The notes beneath the pieces were generated by a model. That model was not told where the DNA came from. It saw only the letters and a list, made by a program, of their open reading frames with translations, and searched no databases. 33,240 bases of DNA from Rhodobiaceae bacterium (GTDB lineage: Bacteria; Pseudomonadota; Alphaproteobacteria; Rhizobiales; Tepidamorphaceae): positions 3,860 to 37,099 of the forward strand of contig JAGRLC010000027.1 in NCBI GenBank assembly GCA_020441995.1, read 5' to 3'. The stretch's first letter is position 1, and the number at the start of each line of letters is the position of its first letter. The position numbers and the translations under genes were made by a program. Shown here piece by piece: positions 27,784 through 33,240 of the stretch.

Positions 27784-29484
27784 TCAGTCGAGACTCTCGA
27801 GATCCTGAATCGTCGGTTTTTCGGATTCCGGCTGTGCGGACTCGGATCCGTAAGTCGAAAAGAAGCGCGTGAGGGCATACTGCAGTTGCGTGTCCGCGCT
27901 TCTGTCTTCCGGGACATAGGCGGATGATCCCTTTTTCTCCACACCGTCCTGCGCACGCCTGTGTTCCCTGAGATCCGATTCCGCCCGTTGTTTCCCCTTC
28001 ATCTCTTCGGGCAAGGACTGTTCGACGGGAATATCCGGTTCGATGCCCTTGGCCTGGATCGAGTGACCGGAGGGGGTCAGAAATTCGGCGGTGGTCAGCC
28101 TCAATCCAAGCCCGCCCTTGAGCGGTATAATGGTCTGGATGGAGCCCTTGCCAAAAGTCAGCGTGCCGATCAGCGTTGCGCGATCATGCTCGCCAAGCGC
28201 GCCTGCAATGATCTCGCACCCGGACGAAGTACCACCATTGATCAACACGGCAATTTTCCGGCCATTTGCTATATCGCCCTGCTTGGCGCTGTGCTTTTGG
28301 TCGTGCTTCGCATCTCTCGATTTGGTGCTGACAATCCTGCCTTCATCGAGCAGAGCATCGGCGATTTCGATTGTCTCGGTTATGTAGCCGCCCGGGCAAT
28401 TGCGAAGGTCCAGCACGAAGCCTTCCAGGTCCGGGCCAATGTCGTCTTGCAGCGATGCGACGGCCTGCCGGAAATCCTCCGCTGCGTTCTCCCGGATCGA
28501 TGCAATGCGGATATAGCCGACCGTGCCTTCGGCGCGGTGATGGACCGACTTAAGTCTGACGAGCCCGCGAACCACATCGACTTCAAGAGGACCCGCTATG
28601 CCCTCACGCACAACGGTGAGTGCGACCTTTGCGCCGACCTTGCCGCGCAATAACCTGACCGCTTCGTCGAGCGTCAGGCCCAGGACCGACTTTTTGTCGA
28701 TGTGTGTGACGAGATCGCCCCCGCGTAGTCCCGCCGCTTCCGCCGGAGAGCCGGCCAGGGGTACGATGATCTTGATCACCCCTTGCTCCATGGTCACCTC
28801 CGCGCCGATCCCGGCGAACTCGCCCTTTTGTCCGATAACAAGGTCCTTGTATCCTTGAGCGTCGTAGAAATTATTGTGCGGGTCGAGCGAGGCGAGCATT
28901 TCCCTGATCGCGGAGTGGATCAGTTTGTCGGCATCGAAACGCCCGGCATGTTCGCGCTTTATATTCTCGACCAGATCGCCGAAAGCATTGAGCAAACGAT
29001 AGAAATCCGCATCGCCGCCATTCTTTGATTTTGCGGCAAGCTCTGCGAGCGCGGCGTTGGCTTTTTTCCCAGCCGTTTCAGACGGGTAGGCTTTCAGGGC
29101 ACCGTCGATTGCTGCTGTGATAAGGCCCGCATCATCCATCTGGCCGTAGTAACTGGTGCGAACCCGTTCCAGCACGTCGCCGAACAGGGCGAGGGACCGG
29201 TGTGCTTGCGGATTGGTTTGCCCGCCAGATTGCGCAGGCATGTCGGACCCCGAGGCCGCAGAGTCGTCCGGGTCAGAAAGCTTCTTGATGCGCAGTTTCG
29301 CCAGCGGCGCGAACTGGCCGTTCGGATAGGCCTCCAGATAGGCTTCCAGTTCGGCAGCATCCTTGCTGTCCTTCACTGTCTCCCAAAAGGTGATTTCGGC
29401 CGGGCTTGTTTCGGCGAAGGCCACTGACGGTTCCACCGTAGTCAGGTAGACCATAAAGCAGAAAAGAACCAGGCGATGGAACAT
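27784..29484 (-). CDS. S41 (C-terminal processing) peptidase with N-terminal FW-motif extension
   Basis: This 566-aa exported serine protease has a signal peptide ([20 protein letters not shown]), the motif [20 protein letters not shown] at 30-49, a CtpA-type N-terminal helical part with [12 protein letters not shown], a PDZ domain (about 222-303, with GIGAEV and [12 protein letters not shown]), and the catalytic S41 domain. The nucleophile is Ser421 in [10 protein letters not shown] and the general base is Lys446 in TFGKGS, at the usual 25-residue spacing; Cys423 replaces the commoner Ser before the Glu. It ends QDLESLD. Such enzymes cut proteins after recognising their C-termini through the PDZ domain, in the periplasm. 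The SEL1 gene starts right after its stop. A divergent 166-aa orphan lies upstream. Confidence 0.9.
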   Translation of the reverse strand: MFHRLVLFCFMVYLTTVEPSVAFAETSPAEITFWETVKDSKDAAELEAYLEAYPNGQFAPLAKLRIKKLSDPDDSAASGSDMPAQSGGQTNPQAHRSLALFGDVLERVRTSYYGQMDDAGLITAAIDGALKAYPSETAGKKANAALAELAAKSKNGGDADFYRLLNAFGDLVENIKREHAGRFDADKLIHSAIREMLASLDPHNNFYDAQGYKDLVIGQKGEFAGIGAEVTMEQGVIKIIVPLAGSPAEAAGLRGGDLVTHIDKKSVLGLTLDEAVRLLRGKVGAKVALTVVREGIAGPLEVDVVRGLVRLKSVHHRAEGTVGYIRIASIRENAAEDFRQAVASLQDDIGPDLEGFVLDLRNCPGGYITETIEIADALLDEGRIVSTKSRDAKHDQKHSAKQGDIANGRKIAVLINGGTSSGCEIIAGALGEHDRATLIGTLTFGKGSIQTIIPLKGGLGLRLTTAEFLTPSGHSIQAKGIEPDIPVEQSLPEEMKGKQRAESDLREHRRAQDGVEKKGSSAYVPEDRSADTQLQYALTRFFSTYGSESAQPESEKPTIQDLESLD

Positions 29485-29562
29485 GACTTGTCGCCTTTCG
29501 ATAAGCTTTTCATTCTAAAATTCACTTAGCGACAGTTTAATCAGTGCGGGTGATTGATCAAC

Positions 29563-30054
29563 ATGGCGCAGATGTCAGGCGAAGAACTCGCAAAATGGGT
29601 TCGAACCGCCGCTGAATTATGGGCGCAGACCGGTAATACTGACGATGATCCGGTTGAAGACGAGATGGTCAGGCAAGGATGCGACCGCGATCTCGCATGG
29701 ATCATCTGCGAATATCTGCCCGTCGCGTTCGCTGAGCATGTTGTCGAGAACATGGGCGTCACGCGCCTGTTGACATACAAGAGGCGGTTGACCGACGGCA
29801 CCGAGGTCGAGTGCAAATGGCAGGACGATGCCGTCTATCTGATGGTATGCCGGTTTCGCGATTTGGAAGCCTATGACAGGTGGGACGAGTTCAAGAAAAT
29901 TGCAGCGCGCTCGCCCGAGCTCGATGCCATCAACAAGGCCCTGATGGCGGGCACGGAGGTCGAAGGCTTCGTGAGCGGCGTCGCGCCCTTCCATAAGCTT
30001 CCCTCGGACAGTCCATGGCTGCCGCTGCCGACCACAGAAAATATCCAGCATTAA
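29563..30054 (+). CDS. Orphan 163-166 aa protein, unknown function
   Basis: This soluble, acidic protein has no signal peptide or membrane helix, so it should be cytoplasmic. The ATG at 29563 is preferred over the TTG at 29554. Visible features are CDRDLAWIICEYLPVAFAEH, a basic/acidic middle TYKRRLTDGTEVECKW and a proline-rich end LPSDSPWLPLP. I do not recognise a family. It is divergent from the S41/SEL1 operon and lies inside the segment bounded by the two mob leaders. Its location makes an immunity or accessory role for the cyclase-like protein conceivable, but nothing in the sequence shows it. Confidence 0.6.
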   Translation: MAQMSGEELAKWVRTAAELWAQTGNTDDDPVEDEMVRQGCDRDLAWIICEYLPVAFAEHVVENMGVTRLLTYKRRLTDGTEVECKWQDDAVYLMVCRFRDLEAYDRWDEFKKIAARSPELDAINKALMAGTEVEGFVSGVAPFHKLPSDSPWLPLPTTENIQH

Positions 30055-30131
30055 CGATGGGCAATTCCCAAATACCAGAAACTTACAATGGCAATATCGG
30101 TTCAATAGCTGACACTAACTTGTCCGCTGGC

Positions 30132-30143
30132 GAGTTCGAACTC
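30132..30143. promoter_or_regulatory. 12-bp palindrome GAGTTCGAACTC upstream of mob leader B
   Basis: Same perfect palindrome as at 20628, again 23 bp before the small-ORF ATG, with the half-site TTCGAACTC repeated at 30185-30193. The flanking bases differ more between copies than the palindrome itself, which suggests the palindrome is the functional part. Confidence 0.5.
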
Positions 30144-30154
30144 TCTTAGTATTT

Positions 30155-30304
30155 ATGGAAATGGCGGACATCGATGTAGAAACTTCGAACTCCGCATTTC
30201 AAATTCTAGAAGACTGGAACAATCAGCTCAAGGCTGAAAACATCAAACCGAAACAAAGGATTATCCCACCCGGAGGACCGACACGCCGGGGACCGTCGAT
30301 ATGA
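30155..30304 (+). CDS. Small 49-aa ORF translationally coupled to mobC (copy B)
   Basis: Intact twin of the ORF at 20651-20800, with seven residue differences (V14A, P18L, R21W, R24Q, Q31K, T37I, A43T, written A to B). Its TGA overlaps the mobC-like ATG at 30301 as ATGA. It has no recognisable family. The basic, proline-rich C-terminus (PPGGPTRRGPSI) and position suggest a relaxosome accessory or leader peptide. Confidence 0.5.
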   Translation: MEMADIDVETSNSAFQILEDWNNQLKAENIKPKQRIIPPGGPTRRGPSI

Positions 30305-30777
30305 CGGTGAATCGCGGGCCGGATGGAATCGGGACAGATTTTGGGAAATCGGCTGGTGTTCTGGCTCCCGCGCGTAAGCGCAAGGAAGTCGCCAAGCCCT
30401 TCTCGATCCGCCTGAGCGAGGATGAGCGCAAGCAATTGCTCCGTGAAGCAGGGAAGCTTTCTTTGGCTTCTCATATCCGCAACAAGCTCTTAGGCGACAG
30501 TGCCTCCCCACGAAGGGGAAAGAAACCGTCTCGCAAGCAATATCGCCCCGGCACAAACAAGGCTGCCACGATGGGGGCGTTACCTGTTACGCCCGAGTTG
30601 ATTGATGAACTGAAGGACGCAAGTGCCGTAAGCAGGACGCCGCAAAGCTTTGCTGCTTGCGGGGCCATAGGCAGTCCGGGCCACACGGAAGCGGTTGGAG
30701 CGAAAGCGATAAGACGCGAATGGAGCGGGCCAGCCCGGACCAAGGCTATTGGATCAGGTGATCCTGCGTCGGTGTAA
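30301..30777 (+). CDS. MobC-like mobilisation protein, probably degenerate
   Basis: This 158-aa ORF holds the MobC N-terminal DNA-binding segment (SIRLSEDERKQLLREAGKLS, then SHIRNKLL), a basic stretch (PRRGKKPSRKQYRPG) and the conserved late motif MGALPVTPELIDELKDA. From memory of the family, about 40 residues normally lie between the basic stretch and that motif, so an internal deletion is likely. The last about 45 residues do not look like a MobC end, so the original frame was probably lost after DELKDA. No relaxase gene follows, so it cannot mobilise DNA by itself here. Confidence 0.65.
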   Translation: MTVNRGPDGIGTDFGKSAGVLAPARKRKEVAKPFSIRLSEDERKQLLREAGKLSLASHIRNKLLGDSASPRRGKKPSRKQYRPGTNKAATMGALPVTPELIDELKDASAVSRTPQSFAACGAIGSPGHTEAVGAKAIRREWSGPARTKAIGSGDPASV

Positions 30778-30795
30778 GCTGGCTGATGGGTTCTA

Positions 30796-30842
30796 GGCGC
30801 GTCACACCGCGCCGGTAACAAAGTGGCGGCGCACCCGCCGCC
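30796..30842. other. Two tandem GC-rich hairpins after the mobC-like gene
   Basis: GGCGCG (30796-30801) pairs with CGCGCC (30808-30813), and GGCGGCG (30825-30831) pairs with CGCCGCC (30836-30842); both stems are perfect. They begin 18 bp after the mobC-like stop. No T-run follows. They could be a transcription end or a remnant of an origin-of-transfer region. The remaining 30843-30999 shows no supportable gene. Confidence 0.4.
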
Positions 30843-30999
30843 TCGATCTCAACCTGTCAGGGATCGTCACCCGAATGGGCCGAAACCGCGAGCCTCTATC
30901 AGCACGCGGGTTCGGTGAAGCGGCGCATACCATGCGACCGCGGAATAGAGCCCGCCCGGACAGCCAAACTACAGCGGCGGCAGATAGCCCCGTCTATTT

Positions 31000-31641
31000 T
31001 CAGGCCATGCCAGAGGACCAAAACATCGCCCCCGCAATGCCAAAGAGAATGAGCGCGGATGCACCATCGAGATAACGTCGCATCGTCACTCCATGAACGG
31101 TCTTGGATACACGAGAAGCAAGGTATGCGTAGCCGATCAGGATCGGCAGTTCGACCAAAACTGATACGATACACAGACCGGCAAACTGGATCAGGATAGG
31201 GCCTTGCGGGTGAATGAATTGAGGAATGATGGCGAGGAAAATGAAGATGTTTTTGATACTGGAAGACTGGGTCAGAACGCCGGCAAGGAAACTGCCCAAT
31301 AGTGAGCCGGAAGCTCTTGAACTCTGTTCCGTCGCTTCGCCGGAATCCGAAACATCTGCCATCAACTCCCGGACAATCTCAATCGCGACCCAAGTGAGAT
31401 AAAGCGCTCCGAGTATTTTCAGGGCCTTGAAGGCAAGCGGGAATGCAACAAGCGCTGTTCCCACACCGATTGCCGAAAGAATGAAATAAAGGACGTTGAC
31501 GAGGATCACACCCAAGGCCACAGCAATACCGCTTCCAAAACCAGCACGGACTGATTTCGATATGACCAGAAATACTGCTGGTCCCGGAGACAGGCTAAAA
31601 ACGAACTCAGCCAATGCGTATAGCAAAAGAGCTTCCAGCAT
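31000..31641 (-). CDS. LysE/RhtB-family exporter
   Basis: This 213-aa inner-membrane protein has the six-helix LysE layout and the signature FVFSLSPGPAVFLVISKSVR near the N-terminus. Other family marks are GVILVNVLYFILSAIGVG and ILGALYLTWVAIEIVREL. LysE/RhtB proteins export amino acids or their derivatives using ion gradients. It lies 67 bp downstream of the oxygenase on the same strand, which suggests that it exports or protects against the oxygenase product or substrate. The ATG at 31641 is preceded by AGAAGG. Confidence 0.88.
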   Translation of the reverse strand: MLEALLLYALAEFVFSLSPGPAVFLVISKSVRAGFGSGIAVALGVILVNVLYFILSAIGVGTALVAFPLAFKALKILGALYLTWVAIEIVRELMADVSDSGEATEQSSRASGSLLGSFLAGVLTQSSSIKNIFIFLAIIPQFIHPQGPILIQFAGLCIVSVLVELPILIGYAYLASRVSKTVHGVTMRRYLDGASALILFGIAGAMFWSSGMA

Positions 31642-31670
31642 GACCCAACCTTCTTCTTTTTAGAGGTGTT

Positions 31671-31699
31671 CGGCAGCCGGCCTGGTAACCGGCTACCGT
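31671..31699 (-). other. Stem-loop between the oxygenase and exporter genes
   Basis: In the minus-strand transcript, GGTAGCCGG pairs with CCGGCTGCC across an 8-nt loop (one G-U pair), just after the oxygenase stop (31709). It lacks a following U-run, so partial termination or mRNA stabilisation within the operon is more likely than a full stop. Confidence 0.4.
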
Positions 31700-31708
31700 T
31701 ATTTTCTA

Positions 31709-32464
31709 TTACGCAGCGGTGAGTTCCGGCGAATAAATCTCCTCCATGGTCTCATGGGAGATGCTGCCGTCACGAAGATCGGCCTCGGACGCATAGGTGA
31801 AGACGATAACGGTCCGCCGGGTATCACCGGTGAGCGGCGCCACCCTGTGCAGTGTCGTGTTTGCACGCATCAGGTAGCATGTGCCAGGACGGACATAGCG
31901 GCTGTGAATTTCGCGCGAGCGGATGTACTGCTCAAGGCAGGATTTTGGATCAGCCTTGTCCCAGGTCGTATCAGCGATGTATTCGACGCGACCACCGTTC
32001 ATTACTCCTGGTGCCTCAACGACCCAGATCAGGGCGAAGGTGTAATCATCCCAATGCCAGCCGTGGGTATCGCCGGACTTTTCCTGCGAGTTTATGATGT
32101 ATTCCTCGGGCTCGTAAGGCACCCTGTGCATCGGCTCGCCGGTGATTTTCGACAGATAGTCGCGAATGGCGTCGCACTCAAAGAACTGCGTGATCGCCCC
32201 GCGCTCGGCATGGATCGCCTCACGGCCCACGCTGAGATAGTTGCGCGGTGTCCCGCCCGTCACTTCCAGTTCTAGATCGCGGCGCGTTGCGGATTCCTGC
32301 AAGAGCCGGCTCGCTTGCGAATGAAGCTCTGCAACACACGCAGACGGTAGCATATGTTCGATGGCAACCACCGTATCTCTCTTGAATTTCTCGGAGAGCA
32401 TGGCGGTCATTTGGTCGGGGATTGCGGCCAGGTGCTCGGTGACCATCGTATCGAAGTTCTGCAC
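31709..32464 (-). CDS. Fe(II)/2-oxoglutarate oxygenase, HalD/BesD-like, HxD type (predicted hydroxylase)
   Basis: This 251-aa enzyme contains GDTHGWHWDDYTFALIWVVE, with the iron ligands His137 and Asp139, and NTTLHRVAP with the third ligand His206; Arg216/Arg217 are placed to hold 2-oxoglutarate. The block resembles the HalD/BesD family of free amino-acid halogenases as I remember it. In those halogenases the Asp is Gly, which opens a halide site; here Asp139 is present, so hydroxylation is predicted. The GTG at 32464 is preceded by AAGGAG at 7-nt spacing. The neighbours (LysE exporter, AraC regulator) suggest an amino-acid substrate. The substrate itself is unknown. Confidence 0.8.
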   Translation of the reverse strand: MQNFDTMVTEHLAAIPDQMTAMLSEKFKRDTVVAIEHMLPSACVAELHSQASRLLQESATRRDLELEVTGGTPRNYLSVGREAIHAERGAITQFFECDAIRDYLSKITGEPMHRVPYEPEEYIINSQEKSGDTHGWHWDDYTFALIWVVEAPGVMNGGRVEYIADTTWDKADPKSCLEQYIRSREIHSRYVRPGTCYLMRANTTLHRVAPLTGDTRRTVIVFTYASEADLRDGSISHETMEEIYSPELTAA

Positions 32465-32557
32465 TGTACATCTCCTTGATTATTTTTTGCGGCGCCAACA
32501 GAGCGCGCAAATGCAAGGAGCTGTAATCGACGTAGAAGTCAGCGTTCTTGTACGGAA

Positions 32558-33240
32558 CTATCGCCGCGCAAATCGCGCAGGGCTGATCCCGTAAGCACGG
32601 CCAAACCACCGGGTCAGGTGGGCCTGATCGGAGAATCCGGTTTGATATGCTGTATCAACGACGGAACGTCCTGTTTTCAGAAGTTGACGTGCTGTTTGCA
32701 GCCGCTGGATTCGTTGCCATGATATCGGGGGCGCACCGGTCGCCTTCGTGAACATACGCATCAAGGCGATCTTGTTGAGCTGCAGCTCGTCTGCCAGTTC
32801 TGTCAGAGTAACGGTCTCATCTAAGCGATCTATGAGAATGGCCTTTGCGCGCTCAACACGCCAATCGCAAGCACGCGGTGACTGCTCGATACGCAAAGCC
32901 GTATATCTTTCAATAATATGCTCCAGAATACGGAAGACTGGCTCTTCGGCCTGCTTGTCTGGTTCAGGGCCAACAAGCTTGCTGATCATCTTGGAGAAGC
33001 CGTCGAAAAGCACGGGATCATTGACGATGGGTTTGTCGACACTCACGCCCCGATTAGACAGAAGTTCCTTTTCAAAAAAGGCGGGATCGAGATAGATCGA
33101 AACGAGACAGTCCGTGCCATCGCCTTCCTGCACTTGCCCAGGGTTATAGAGAGTAGTTGTTCTTTCGGGGGCAACCATTCTCTGGCCATCGAGAATGAGC
33201 TTTTCGTTTCCGGACACATTGCAGCTAAGCACGTACTCAT
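32558..33240 (-). CDS. AraC-family transcriptional regulator (start outside window)
   Basis: The frame stays open to the window edge, so the N-terminus is missing; 227 codons are visible. A cupin-like sensing region (LILDGQRMVAPERTTTLYNP) is followed by the double helix-turn-helix: TLTELADELQLNKIALMRMF, then VVDTAYQTGFSDQAHLTRWF ending ISPARFARR. The wording matches the cupin-type AraC regulators often found beside LysE-family exporters. It lies 93 bp upstream of the oxygenase on the same strand and likely controls the oxygenase/exporter pair. Confidence 0.88.
   Translation of the reverse strand, partial: EYVLSCNVSGNEKLILDGQRMVAPERTTTLYNPGQVQEGDGTDCLVSIYLDPAFFEKELLSNRGVSVDKPIVNDPVLFDGFSKMISKLVGPEPDKQAEEPVFRILEHIIERYTALRIEQSPRACDWRVERAKAILIDRLDETVTLTELADELQLNKIALMRMFTKATGAPPISWQRIQRLQTARQLLKTGRSVVDTAYQTGFSDQAHLTRWFGRAYGISPARFARR

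Larger units (their letters stand above)
30130..30490 (+). repeat. Mobilisation-leader direct repeat, copy B
   Basis: Gap-free partner of 20626-20986, same orientation, 9504 bp downstream. It carries the same palindrome, 49-codon ORF and mobC start. In this copy the mobC frame continues past the point where copy A breaks off, so copy B is closer to the parent arrangement. Confidence 0.85.

Noticed and set aside
20985-30130. Composite transposon
   Set aside because: The bounding direct repeats hold mobilisation genes, not an insertion sequence; no transposase or terminal inverted repeats were seen.
30471-30821. A 116-aa minus-strand ORF opposite the mobC-like gene
   Set aside because: Overlaps the 3' part of an ORF with MobC motifs and has no features of its own.
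30875-31174. Short ORFs on both strands between the mobC-like gene and the LysE gene
   Set aside because: They run into the exporter gene in another frame, and the protein sequences look compositional rather than conserved.
32521-32545. A fourth copy of the mob-leader 34-bp sequence (similar stretch ATCGACGTAGAAG)
   Set aside because: Only a short, imperfect match with no mob sequence around it; it lies between the AraC and oxygenase genes and looks like chance similarity.

Overview
The window is alphaproteobacterial DNA, most likely from the Hyphomicrobiales (rhizobia-like). Supporting signs are an IalB-family periplasmic protein, a glucosylglycerate gene set, the circularly permuted ATP-grasp/transglutaminase cluster, and one copy of a palindromic repeat (8844-8887) of a type I know from rhizobial genomes. 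No rRNA, tRNA, CRISPR array, integrase or transposase is visible.

Positions 1-13017 look like ordinary chromosome. First comes a three-gene amidoligase-type operon: a partial transglutaminase/DUF2126 protein, an ATP-grasp plus alpha-E protein, and a second transglutaminase. A DUF4405 membrane protein follows. Next is a compatible-solute module for glucosylglycerate: a GH13 phosphorylase facing a GpgS-type synthase and a HAD phosphatase. A flavoprotein of the BaiN/HI0933 type and a spermidine-synthase-like methyltransferase-fold protein close this part.

Positions 13150-30850 are accessory DNA divided by three related mobilisation scars. Scar 1 (13157-13822) is a broken relaxase gene. Scars 2 and 3 (20626-20986 and 30130-30490) are gap-free direct repeats, offset by exactly 9504 bp. 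Each carries a 12-bp palindrome, a 49-codon small ORF and the start of a mobC-like gene joined by an ATGA overlap. Between scars 1 and 2 lie an IalB-family protein, a 1075-aa autotransporter, two paralogous AraC-family regulators and a small membrane protein. Between scars 2 and 3 lie a truncated, frameshifted SEL1-repeat gene; a 1583-aa exported protein with the catalytic motifs of the anthrax edema factor/CyaA/ExoY nucleotidyl cyclase family; a convergent operon of an S41 (C-terminal processing) protease and a SEL1-repeat protein; and a 166-aa orphan (163 aa from the preferred start). The SEL1 pseudogene, the intact SEL1 protein and the protease all end in the tail LExLD, which suggests one functional module.

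Positions 31000-33240 hold a LysE-family exporter, a HalD/BesD-like Fe(II)/2-oxoglutarate oxygenase with an HxD facial triad (predicted hydroxylase rather than halogenase), and an AraC-family regulator cut by the window edge. All three lie on the minus strand and may form an amino-acid modification/export unit.

The most unusual content is the exported cyclase-like protein with its protease/SEL1 partners, bracketed by direct repeats of a mobilisation leader. All function calls come from reading motifs; no database search was run.
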